From: an uncultured Collinsella sp.
GTDB taxonomy: Bacteria > Actinomycetota > Coriobacteriia > Coriobacteriales > Coriobacteriaceae
Direction of reading: 5' to 3'
Length of the DNA: 64,000 bases
Assembly (NCBI GenBank): GCA_958348225.1
Contig: CATVYG010000006.1
Location: forward strand, 1 to 64,000
Part shown: piece after piece, positions 42,505 through 50,807 of the stretch
Layout: each line of letters opens with the position of its first letter
How positions within the stretch are numbered: position 1 is the first letter of the stretch
Translations under genes and position numbers: made by a program
Notes under the pieces: model-generated
Seen by the model: only the letters and a program-made list of their open reading frames with translations
The model's database searches: none
Told to the model about the DNA's origin: nothing

Positions 42505-45500
42505 TCACGCTTCGCCCCAGAATCTATGAGTGTTGCGCAGGAGCTTCGCAGTTTTCTCCTCGGCTGCCGCAACGTCGGCCTCGTCAGCCTGCCATGTCCA
42601 GTTGCCCGTGGCCACGCCCGGTACGTTCATACGTGCATCGTCGCCCAGCCCTAGCACGTCCTGCAGAGGCATCATAACGAGCGGAGCATCGCTGGCCAAG
42701 GCGTTGTCCATGAGCTCGCCTGCCAATGCAATGCCGCTCGGCTCGTCGCCGCCCGCAAAGGAGCGCGTGCACCAGCCGGCAAGCGTCGAGGTGTCGTGCG
42801 TCGAGGTGTACAGGATCTTGCCCGGTGTGGGATGAATTCCGCAGCGAACGTCGTAGTTGCTAAACTCCAGTACGTCCATGCCGGGGAAGCCACAGGTCGA
42901 AGCCATCGCGCGAACACCAGGCGTCAAATAGCCCAGGTCCTCGGCAATAAAGTTGAGCGGACCCAGCTCGTCGTAGGCCGTTTGGAACAGGTCCTTGCCC
43001 GGGCCAGCCAGCCAGCGGCCGTCGGCACAGGCCTTGCCGGCAGGGATGCTAAAGTAGCTGTGGAAACCCAGGAAGTGGTCCAGGCGCACACGGTCGTAGA
43101 GCGCGAACGCACGACGCAGGCGATCCATCCACCAGCGATAGCCGTTCTTCTTCATGTGATCCCAGCGGAAGGTGGGGTTGCCCCAGGCCTGGCCCTCGGG
43201 TGCAAAGTTGTCGGGCGGCGCGCCCGAAATCTCAATCGCCTTGCCGGTGTCGGACAGCCAGAAGTTCTCGGGCTCGCTCCACGCGTCGGCCGAATCGTCC
43301 GAAACATACATCGGAATATCGCCGATGACCTCGATGCCCTTCTTGTGTGCATAGTTCATAAGCTCGCACCAGGCCAAGTCAAAACGATACTGCATGTACG
43401 CCTGCAGTTCGGCCTCGTCGTGGAAGCGCTTGTCATCGATCAGGTGCTCGTTGTAGCGCGCGACATCCGCAGGCCAATCGTGGCGCGACTCGCCCTCAAA
43501 GTGCTTCTTTACCGCCATGTAGACGCAGTACTTCTCGAGCCAGTCGGCGTTGCGATGTTTAAACGCCGTGTACAGCGGGTCGGCATCCTCGCCGCCGTGG
43601 GCCTTCCATGCAGCAAAGTCGGCGGCCAGCTCCTCGTGGCTCTCGGGCAGCAGGTCGATATTGCCTGCAAAGGCCGAGGGGCCGGCGTAGGGGGAGCGGA
43701 AGAAGTCCGTCGGGTTGACGGGCAGGACCTGCCAGTAGCGCATGCCCATGGCGGCCAGGTGGTCGATAAAACGACGCGTGGGCGCACCGATTGTGCCGGG
43801 CTTGCCGTCATCGGTCGGCACCGAGGTAATGTGGCACACGACGCCTGCGCCATGGTCGAGCGGCTCCTGCAGGCGCTTCTCGGCATGGTGATAGATGATC
43901 GAAGAGCCCAACGGGTACAGGTCGAGCGTAACCGTGCGGTTGTGGATCTCGCATTCGTGGCCGCTGATCACGTCGCTTGCACATTCACCGAGCGCTGGAA
44001 TCGTCACGCAGTGCGAATTGCGCAGACTGCGGTTGATGATAACCGTTGCGGCTTCACCATCTTTGCCCGTGCGGGTGTAGGCGAGTACCTCGTCGTTGAG
44101 CGCGAAGGCCTTGATTTCGCCGTCAACCATAAACGGTAGAGCACGGCGCACGGCCGAGGCGTTTTTAAGGATGGCGAGTGTATCGAAGTCGTGCAATTGG
44201 TCCTTGGTCGGCATCGTGCGGCGGTTGCCCGGATCGGTGAGGCCCTCCAGGCCGTACTCATCGCCATAATAGATCGAGGGCACACCCGGGAAGGTCATCT
44301 GCATGAGCGTCGCCAACCAAAAGCGGCTCTTGGCCAGGCCCATGGAATTCTCGTCCAGTCGCCACTTGCTGCGCTCGCTCTCGGGCAGCTGCGACTCGTC
44401 GGGACCACCGCCGAGCACCGAGATGATGCGCGGACGGTCGTGGCTCGAAAGCAGATTGAGTGCGCAGGCCAGTGCCTCGCGCGGGTAGTTCTCGCGCAGG
44501 GTTTCGATATCCTCGGCTGCCTGGTAGGCGTTTTTGTAGCCCATCAAAAAGCCGATGACCATGTCGCGGAAGGGGTAATCCATAGCAGAGTCAAGCTCGG
44601 AGCCCTGCAGGTAGCGGCGCAGATGGCCATAGCTGATCTTGTTGGAGGCGTCTTCCCAGACTTCGCCGAGCAGCAGCGCGTCGGGCTTCTCGGCGAGCAC
44701 GGCTTTTTTGATCTCGGCCAGGAAGTCGTCGGAAAGCTCGTCGGCCACGTCCAGACGCCAGCCGTGAGCACCGGCGCGCAGCCATTTGCGAATCACGCCG
44801 TCCTTGCCCAGGAGCCGCTCGCGTACCAGCTCGGAGCTCTCGTTGATGGCGGGCATGTTGCCCACGCCCCACCAGCAGTCATACGAACCGTCCTCATGGA
44901 AGTAAAACGCATCGCGCCACGGCGAGTCCTTGCTCTGCCATGCGCCCACGCCGGGGTAGTTGCCGTAGCGGTTGAAGTAGATCGAGTCGTCGCCCGTATG
45001 GTTGAAGACGCCATCCAGGATGATGGAAATGCCGAGCTTCTCGGCCGCCTCGCACAGCTCCGTAAAGTCCTGCTCGGTGCCCAGGATCGGGTCGATCTTG
45101 GTGTAATCGGCCGTGTCGTAGCGGTGGTTGCTCGCGGCCTCAAAGATCGGGTTGAGGTAGATGGCCGTAAAGCCCAGCTCGGCAATGCGGGGCAGGTCAT
45201 TTTGGATACCCTTGAGCGAGCCGCCGTAAAAATCCCAGGTCTTGATGGAGCCGTCTTCGGCACGCTCGTACTCGGGCGGTTCGTTCCAGTCCTCGACCAT
45301 GCGGCGCTGGATTCCGTTGCGCGGTTTTTCGACCACGGCCAGCGTGCGCTCGCGCCAGTTTTCGTCGCGGGCATAGCGATCGGGGAAGATCTGGTAGACC
45401 ATGCCGCGCTCGTACCACTCGGGACGCACTTCGCGGTGCTTGTAAACGGTGATCTGGAAGGACGGAACCTCGGCGTAGTCGTAGGTTACGCCCTCGCCAC

Positions 45501-45801
45501 CGGTGCGATCCTGCGGCGCGCCCAGGCGAACCTCGGGCTGGCCCTCGATGTTGCAGATAAAGCTGTACCAGATAAGACAGGGCTCAGTGCACTCAAGCTC
45601 TACGGTAAATATGCCGTCGCCCTCGTGCGTCATGGGATACAGAGACTCACCGATTTCATCGACCCAGGTACGCAGGGTAAGCGTTGCCTGGTTGGGGTCG
45701 GCATCCTCCAAAATCACCGATAGCGAAACGGAAGTTCCAGTGGTCACAGCGCCAAACGGAGTACGAAACTGCGGCAGACGGCTGTTGTGAATCAATCTCA
45801 T
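42505..45801 (-). CDS. Fused GH13 alpha-glucan hydrolase and GH77 4-alpha-glucanotransferase
   Basis: 1098 residues. An N-terminal beta domain (1-~125) precedes a GH13 barrel starting GMVYQIFPDRYARDENW with LDGVFNHTGDDS, GWRLDVADEL (nucleophile Asp), LLGEVWEDA (acid Glu) and LLSSHDRPR. From about residue 620 a GH77/MalQ domain runs to the end: RYWQVLPVNPTDFFRSPYAG, GDIPMYVSDDSADAW, VRLDHFLGFHSYF, NFIAEDLGYLTP and STHDTSTLAGW. One part cuts or debranches glycogen and maltodextrins, the other shuffles glucan chains. Its start at 45801 is uncertain by a few codons. It ends the glycogen cluster on the minus strand. Confidence 0.92.
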   Translation of the reverse strand: MRLIHNSRLPQFRTPFGAVTTGTSVSLSVILEDADPNQATLTLRTWVDEIGESLYPMTHEGDGIFTVELECTEPCLIWYSFICNIEGQPEVRLGAPQDRTGGEGVTYDYAEVPSFQITVYKHREVRPEWYERGMVYQIFPDRYARDENWRERTLAVVEKPRNGIQRRMVEDWNEPPEYERAEDGSIKTWDFYGGSLKGIQNDLPRIAELGFTAIYLNPIFEAASNHRYDTADYTKIDPILGTEQDFTELCEAAEKLGISIILDGVFNHTGDDSIYFNRYGNYPGVGAWQSKDSPWRDAFYFHEDGSYDCWWGVGNMPAINESSELVRERLLGKDGVIRKWLRAGAHGWRLDVADELSDDFLAEIKKAVLAEKPDALLLGEVWEDASNKISYGHLRRYLQGSELDSAMDYPFRDMVIGFLMGYKNAYQAAEDIETLRENYPREALACALNLLSSHDRPRIISVLGGGPDESQLPESERSKWRLDENSMGLAKSRFWLATLMQMTFPGVPSIYYGDEYGLEGLTDPGNRRTMPTKDQLHDFDTLAILKNASAVRRALPFMVDGEIKAFALNDEVLAYTRTGKDGEAATVIINRSLRNSHCVTIPALGECASDVISGHECEIHNRTVTLDLYPLGSSIIYHHAEKRLQEPLDHGAGVVCHITSVPTDDGKPGTIGAPTRRFIDHLAAMGMRYWQVLPVNPTDFFRSPYAGPSAFAGNIDLLPESHEELAADFAAWKAHGGEDADPLYTAFKHRNADWLEKYCVYMAVKKHFEGESRHDWPADVARYNEHLIDDKRFHDEAELQAYMQYRFDLAWCELMNYAHKKGIEVIGDIPMYVSDDSADAWSEPENFWLSDTGKAIEISGAPPDNFAPEGQAWGNPTFRWDHMKKNGYRWWMDRLRRAFALYDRVRLDHFLGFHSYFSIPAGKACADGRWLAGPGKDLFQTAYDELGPLNFIAEDLGYLTPGVRAMASTCGFPGMDVLEFSNYDVRCGIHPTPGKILYTSTHDTSTLAGWCTRSFAGGDEPSGIALAGELMDNALASDAPLVMMPLQDVLGLGDDARMNVPGVATGNWTWQADEADVAAAEEKTAKLLRNTHRFWGEA

Positions 45802-45900
45802 AATACGGTCCAGTTCAATAGAATCACGGCCTGCGGGCCATGGGCTTTACGCACAGGATATAAGTATATCTGTTGTACACAGGCTGTATAAACAACATCC

Positions 45901-45942
45901 GTTTACCATCGGCGAACGGTTGTCCTAGAAAATCGTTTTACC
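45901..45942 (-). promoter_or_regulatory. Candidate operator half-sites upstream of the GH13-GH77 gene
   Basis: GTTTACCA (45901-45908) and GTTTTACC (45935-45942) repeat the half-site seen four times in the glgB/HAD intergenic region. They lie 100-140 bp before the gene. Confidence 0.35.
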
Positions 45943-45950
45943 TCATCTAT

Positions 45951-45990
45951 AGAACAAGGGGTGTCGCACTAAACGACACCCCTTGTTTAT
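45951..45990 (-). terminator. Terminator of glgA
   Basis: AACAAGGGGTGTCG and CGACACCCCTTGTT are a perfect 14-bp inverted repeat around a CACTAAA loop, 28 nt after the glgA stop. The T tract on minus is short (TTGTTC). Confidence 0.75.
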
Positions 45991-46017
45991 TGAGGATTAG
46001 ATTGTGGATCGTCCGGA

Positions 46018-48330
46018 CTAGCGGCGCTTGCGGGTGGCCGTTGCCTTGCGGACGGAGGTCTTCTTGGTCGGAGCCTTTTCCTCGGTCGAAGCGGAGGGGG
46101 AGACCGGGGCCTCCTTGGCAGGCTCGGCCTTTGCCGTAGCCTTCGGAGCGGTCTTGACCTCAGCGGCCTTCGGTGCCGGCTTGGGCTTTACCTCGGGCTT
46201 GGGCTCCTCTTTGATGGCGGCGGGCTTAGCCTCTGCCTTGGGAGCAGTAACCTTGGTCGTGGACTTCTTGGCCGTCGTCGTTGCGCGCTTGCGCGTGGTG
46301 GTCTTGGCGGTCGGTTTGGCCTCGACAGCTGCCTCGGCCTTGGGCTCTACGGCTGCCTCCTCGACCTTGACGGCGGGCTTTGCGGCAGCCTTCGGAGCGG
46401 CCTTGGTCGCAGTGGCCTTGGCGGCCGTCGACTTCGTTGCCGTGGTCTTCTTGGCTGCCGTTGCCTTCTTGGCGGTCGTGGTCGTCTTCTTGGCAGTGGT
46501 CTTTGCCGGAGCCTTGGCGGCCGGCTTGGCCTCTGCGACCTCGGCCTTTACCTCGTGAGTAGCCTCGGCCTCGGCGGCCTTCTTGGCAGCGGCGGTCGTG
46601 CGCTTGCGCGTGGTCGTTCCCTTGGCAGCCGTCGTTTTAGTCGCGGCGGCCTTGGTCGTCGTCTTGCGGGTCGTAGTCTTCTTAGCTGCGGGCTTTGCAG
46701 CGGGCTTGACCTCGGCCTCTGCCTCAGGAACAACCTCAGCCTTCCCCTCAGGCTTGGCCTTTGCGGGCTCAGCCTCAACCGGCTTCTCCTCGACCTTGGG
46801 CTCCTCTGCGGCCACCGGCTCTGCAACAGCCTCAGGCTCGTCGACAACAGCTGCCGGCCTCTCAATCTCCGGATGCATAAAGAAGTACAGATCCAGATAC
46901 TTATCGGCCGAGCGTGTCCAGCTAAAGTCCTGGCTCATGGCCTGCGTGACCAGCTGGTTCCAGGCGTCACGGTTATCCCAGAACAGACGCGCCGCGCGGA
47001 ATACCGCATCGCCCATCTCGTCGCCGTTAAAGTTGCTAAACGAAAAGCCCGTGCCCTCGCCGGTAAACTCGTTATACGGGATCACGGTGTCCTTCAGGCC
47101 ACCGGTCTCGCGCACGATGGGCAGGGTGCCGTAGCGCATGGCGATGATCTGCGACAGGCCGCAGGGCTCAAACTTCGAAGGCATGAGGAACATGTCGGCG
47201 GCAGCATACATGCGCTGTGACAGCGCCGGATCGAACTCGATGCGTGCGGCCATGGTGCCGGGGTACTTGTCCTGGAAGTAGCGCAGGCCGTCCTCGTAGT
47301 CGCGGTCGCCGGTGCCCAGCACCGCCACTTGCACGCCACCGGCCAAGATGCGGTCGAGAGCGTACATGACCAGGTCCAAGCCTTTCTGGCGCGTCAGACG
47401 CGTGACCATGACCATAAGCGGACGGTCGTCGCGAACCTCGAGCCCCAGCTCTTCCTGCAGCTTTGCCTTGCACACGGCCTTGCCAGAACGGTCCTCCACG
47501 GTGTAGTTGGCGGCAATGCGCTTGTCGGTTGCCGGGTCAAAGCCCGCGACGTCGATGCCATTCAAAATGCCCTGCAGCGCGTATGAACGCTCGCGCAGCA
47601 CACCGTCCAGGCCCTCGCCAAACTCGGGCGTCTGAATCTCGTTGGCATAGGTGGGGCTCACCGTGGTGATGGCGTCGGCATAGCGCAGGGCGCCCAGCAT
47701 GTAGTTGATGCTGCAGGCGTCGCAACGCAGCTGCGAGGCGGCCGCCGGAATATGTGCCACACCCAGGATGTCCTCCATTACGGTGTCGCTAAACTGGCCC
47801 TGGAACGCCACGTTGTGGATCGAGAACACGGTCTTGACGCGGTCGTACAGCGGCAGGCCCTGGTAGAACTCGCGCAAAAACACGGGCGCCAGCGCTGTCT
47901 GCCAGTCGTTGCAGTGCAGGATGTCGCACTCAAAGCCCTCGGGCAGGTGCTGCAGGCTCTCGGTAATAGCCTTGGAGAAGAACGCAAAGCGCTCGCCGTC
48001 ATCAAAGAAGCCGTACGGATAGTCGCGCGCAAAGTAGCGCTCGTTGTCGATGAACATATAGGTGACGCCGTCGTGCTCGAGCTTCTCCAGCCCGCAGTAC
48101 TCGTTGCGCCAGCCCAGACTCACGTAAAAGTCGGAGAAGTGCTCCATCTGCGCCTTGTACTCGTCCTTGATGGTGGCGTACTTGGGCACCATCACGATGA
48201 CTTCGGCGCCGGCGCGCACGAGCGCCGCAGGCAGCGAGCCCGCCACGTCACCCAGGCCACCGGTCTTAACAAACGGTGCGCACTCGGCCGAGGCAAACAC
48301 GATCTGCATCTTTTTGCTGGAATCAGCCAT
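46018..48330 (-). CDS. glgA: Glycogen synthase with ~290-residue histone-H1-like C-terminal tail
   Basis: GT5 ADP-glucose glycogen synthase. Residues 1 to ~480 are the enzyme: ADP-glucose site FVKTGGLGDVAGSLPAAL, LHCNDWQTALAPVFL, VTRLTRQKGLDLVMYAL and PSKFEPCGLSQIIAMRYGT with GETGGL-type RETGGLKDTV. After FFMHPEIERPAAVV the chain becomes Lys/Ala/Thr/Glu-rich for about 290 residues, with repeated KTT, TRKR and KAAAK units and alternating acidic stretches, ending ATRKRR. The tail is in frame with no stop. Normal GlgA is ~480 residues. I start at 48330, where GGGAGA precedes MADSSKK. It follows glgD in the cluster. Confidence 0.92.
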   Translation of the reverse strand: MADSSKKMQIVFASAECAPFVKTGGLGDVAGSLPAALVRAGAEVIVMVPKYATIKDEYKAQMEHFSDFYVSLGWRNEYCGLEKLEHDGVTYMFIDNERYFARDYPYGFFDDGERFAFFSKAITESLQHLPEGFECDILHCNDWQTALAPVFLREFYQGLPLYDRVKTVFSIHNVAFQGQFSDTVMEDILGVAHIPAAASQLRCDACSINYMLGALRYADAITTVSPTYANEIQTPEFGEGLDGVLRERSYALQGILNGIDVAGFDPATDKRIAANYTVEDRSGKAVCKAKLQEELGLEVRDDRPLMVMVTRLTRQKGLDLVMYALDRILAGGVQVAVLGTGDRDYEDGLRYFQDKYPGTMAARIEFDPALSQRMYAAADMFLMPSKFEPCGLSQIIAMRYGTLPIVRETGGLKDTVIPYNEFTGEGTGFSFSNFNGDEMGDAVFRAARLFWDNRDAWNQLVTQAMSQDFSWTRSADKYLDLYFFMHPEIERPAAVVDEPEAVAEPVAAEEPKVEEKPVEAEPAKAKPEGKAEVVPEAEAEVKPAAKPAAKKTTTRKTTTKAAATKTTAAKGTTTRKRTTAAAKKAAEAEATHEVKAEVAEAKPAAKAPAKTTAKKTTTTAKKATAAKKTTATKSTAAKATATKAAPKAAAKPAVKVEEAAVEPKAEAAVEAKPTAKTTTRKRATTTAKKSTTKVTAPKAEAKPAAIKEEPKPEVKPKPAPKAAEVKTAPKATAKAEPAKEAPVSPSASTEEKAPTKKTSVRKATATRKRR

Positions 48331-48353
48331 ATTGTCTCCCTGTTGCAATTCGA

Positions 48354-48387
48354 GAATAGCCGCCTGGTGCAAACCGGGCGGCTATTC
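48354..48387 (-). promoter_or_regulatory. Hairpin between glgD and glgA
   Basis: GAATAGCCGCC (48354-48364) and GGCGGCTATTC (48377-48387) form an 11-bp perfect stem with a 12-nt loop. There is no T run, so it could be an mRNA-processing or stability element setting glgA expression relative to glgC/glgD. Confidence 0.5.
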
Positions 48388-48419
48388 TACGTGTTACGAG
48401 CGATGTTGCGGTGCCAAAG

Positions 48420-49547
48420 CTAGCTCGCGTTGGTGATATCAGAAGTTAACGGGGCCTTTCCCAGCACCAGGATGTTCTCGGGCGTGCCGCGAAGCTCGGT
48501 GTTGGTGGGAACCACGTTGTTCTTGTCCAGAATGGCATTCTCGACGCGGGCGCCGCTCTTGATGACGCAGCTCTGGTTGATGATCGAGTTGGTCACCGAG
48601 GCGCCTTCCTCAACCACAACGCCGCGCGACAGGATCGAGTTGCGCACGGTACCCTTGATGATGCAGCCGGCCGAGATGATCGAGTTGCAGGCGTGGCTGC
48701 CGGTCGCGTAACGCGAAGGCGGCACGTCGTGGGCCTTGGTCAGGATCGGACGCTCGGGGTCGAAGAGCTGGTCGGCCACGGTCTGGTCGAGCAGGTCCAT
48801 ACTGCGACGATACAGCGACTTCTCGCTAAACACGCCCACGACCTCGCCCTTGTACTCATAGCTGCACACGTCGATGTTGCCAAAGTCGCCCTGGAGTGCC
48901 TCGAGCAGGTCCAGATAGTCGGCGGCCTGGTAGTGGTCGATGATCTCGAGCAGCGTCTCGCGGTTGACGATGCAGCAGTCCATAGAGGCGTTGTCGCCGT
49001 ACACGACGCCGGCGCTCACGCCCGTCAGGCGACCGTTCTCGTTAATCTCGAGCTTGGTCTCGTCATCGACGTTGCGCGTGGCCTTGCAGTACACCACGGT
49101 CATCTGGGCACCGGAGTTCTCGTGCGCCTCGATGATGGTGTTGAGGTCCATGTTAAAGATGATGTTGGTGCCCATCATCACGACATAGGGCTTCTCCGAG
49201 CGCTGGAACAGCGTCTTGTTGGAAATGATGTCGCGCAGCAGGAAGCGCATGCCGCCCTTGGTGGTGCCATACGCGTTGCCGGGCACCATGAACAGGCCGC
49301 CCTTCTTGCGGTCCAGGCCCCAGTCCTTGCCAGAGCCCACGTGGTCGATCAACGAACGGTAGTTGCCCGGCATGACGACGCCGACGGTCTTGATGCCGGC
49401 ATTCATCATGTTAGACAGCGGGAAGTCGATCAGGCGGTAGCGGCCCAAAAACGGAACGGACGCGATGGGGCGATCCTTGAGCAGCACGCTGCCGTAGGTC
49501 GAAGAGTAGTTAGCGGTGATATAACCGATGGCCTTGCGATTGATCAT
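48420..49547 (-). CDS. glgD: Glucose-1-phosphate adenylyltransferase, GlgD-type subunit
   Basis: 375 residues. The N-terminal nucleotidyltransferase fold lacks the GGxGxRL loop and catalytic residues of GlgC (it reads IGYITANYSSTYGSVLLKDR), which marks GlgD, the regulatory partner in Gram-positives. The C-terminal left-handed beta-helix shows hexapeptide repeats (IISAGCIIKGTVRNSILSRG). I start at 49547 with a GAAGGGGG site; it begins 4 nt after glgC ends, so both are made together. Confidence 0.92.
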   Translation of the reverse strand: MINRKAIGYITANYSSTYGSVLLKDRPIASVPFLGRYRLIDFPLSNMMNAGIKTVGVVMPGNYRSLIDHVGSGKDWGLDRKKGGLFMVPGNAYGTTKGGMRFLLRDIISNKTLFQRSEKPYVVMMGTNIIFNMDLNTIIEAHENSGAQMTVVYCKATRNVDDETKLEINENGRLTGVSAGVVYGDNASMDCCIVNRETLLEIIDHYQAADYLDLLEALQGDFGNIDVCSYEYKGEVVGVFSEKSLYRRSMDLLDQTVADQLFDPERPILTKAHDVPPSRYATGSHACNSIISAGCIIKGTVRNSILSRGVVVEEGASVTNSIINQSCVIKSGARVENAILDKNNVVPTNTELRGTPENILVLGKAPLTSDITNAS

Positions 49548-49551
49548 CGGA

Positions 49552-50700
49552 TCATTCCCCCTTCCCGATAACGACGTCATTTCCAACGACGGCCGTATCC
49601 TTGGTGGTATCGACAGAGCCGAGCTTCACGCCCTCTTCGACCGTGGAGTTCTCGCCCAAAATAGCGCGGCAGATGTGCGCGCCGCTCTTAACGTGCGCAC
49701 CCGGCAGCAGCACGGAGTCCTCGACCACGGCGCGCTCCTCGATGATGACATCGGTCGAAAGGATCGAGTGGCGAGCGGTGCCGTAGATCTTGCAGCCGTT
49801 GGAGACCAGGCAGTCGTCCAGGCGGCCGTCCGGGCCAATGTAGTGCGGCGGACGCGTGGTGATGTTGGACATGATGGGGAAGTGCTTGTCAAACAGATCG
49901 AACTCGGGGTTGTTGCCCAGCAGGTCCATCGAGGTCTCGTGGAAGCTGGCGATGGTGCCAACATCCTTCCAAAAGCCGTGGAACTCGTAGCTGTACAGGC
50001 GCTTGTTCTCACCGAGCAGCTTGGGGATGATGTCCTTGCCAAAGTCGTGGCTCGAGCGCTGGTCCAGAGCATCCTCCTCGAGCGCCTTGATCAGCACGTC
50101 GGCCGAGAAGATGTAGATGCCCATGGACGCGAGGTTCGAATCGGGCTTATCGGGCTTCTCGGTGAACTTGGTGATGCGGCCGTCCTCGGGGTCGGTGGTC
50201 AGGATGCCAAAGCGGCTGGCCTCCTCCCACGGCACGGGCATAACGCTCACCGTGAGGTCGGCGTTGTTCTCAATGTGCGTCTTGAGCATCTTGCGGTAAT
50301 CCATGCGATACAGGTGATCGCCCGAAAGAATCAGGACGTACTTGGGGTCGTTGGCCTTGATGTAGTCCAGATTCTGCGTGATGGCGTCGGCCGTGCCCGC
50401 ATACCAGGCGCCGCCGGTCTGCGTCTCGTACGGCGGCAGGATCGACACGCCGCCGTCGCGGCTGTCCAGATCCCACGCCTCGCCGGAGCCCACGTAGGCA
50501 TGCAGCAGGTAGGGTCGATACTGCGTCAGAACACCCACCGTGTCGATGCCCGAGTTGGAGCAGTTGGAGAGCGAAAAGTCGATAATGCGGAACTTGCCAC
50601 CAAAGCTAACCGCCGGCTTAGCGATCTTTTGGGTGAGTGCCCCCAATCGGCTGCCCTGTCCTCCTGCGAGGAGCATCGCGATGCATTCTTTCTTACTCAT
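49552..50700 (-). CDS. glgC: Glucose-1-phosphate adenylyltransferase
   Basis: Makes ADP-glucose from ATP and glucose-1-phosphate, the controlled step of glycogen synthesis. LLAGGQGSRLGALT is the nucleotide loop, with KPAVSFGGKFRIIDF, WYAGTADAITQN, LSGDHLYRMDY (catalytic Asp) and FTEKPDKPD (sugar phosphate Lys). The C-terminal beta-helix has hexapeptide repeats. 382 residues. GAAGGAG precedes the start. Confidence 0.96.
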   Translation of the reverse strand: MSKKECIAMLLAGGQGSRLGALTQKIAKPAVSFGGKFRIIDFSLSNCSNSGIDTVGVLTQYRPYLLHAYVGSGEAWDLDSRDGGVSILPPYETQTGGAWYAGTADAITQNLDYIKANDPKYVLILSGDHLYRMDYRKMLKTHIENNADLTVSVMPVPWEEASRFGILTTDPEDGRITKFTEKPDKPDSNLASMGIYIFSADVLIKALEEDALDQRSSHDFGKDIIPKLLGENKRLYSYEFHGFWKDVGTIASFHETSMDLLGNNPEFDLFDKHFPIMSNITTRPPHYIGPDGRLDDCLVSNGCKIYGTARHSILSTDVIIEERAVVEDSVLLPGAHVKSGAHICRAILGENSTVEEGVKLGSVDTTKDTAVVGNDVVIGKGE

Positions 50701-50740
50701 CGATTTCTCCTTCTGTCATCGATGTTCCTAAACCCATTAG

Positions 50741-50771
50741 CGACGGGCGCGGCGCAACGTCACGCCCGTCG
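50741..50771 (-). promoter_or_regulatory. Hairpin between glgP and glgC
   Basis: CGACGGGCG (50741-50749) and CGCCCGTCG (50763-50771) form a 9-bp GC stem in the 107-bp gap. No T tract follows; attenuator or stability hairpin. Confidence 0.45.
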
Positions 50772-50807
50772 AGTAATGCCGTGCTGGCATAGGGGAGCTC
50801 GCGGCCT

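Noticed and set aside
42796..45723. Two long plus-strand frames (447 and 510 codons) opposite the GH13-GH77 gene
   Set aside because: The minus strand carries both catalytic-domain motif sets in full.
46018..46890. Separate histone-like gene after glgA
   Set aside because: The Lys/Ala-rich stretch is in frame with glgA and has no start with a ribosome site of its own.
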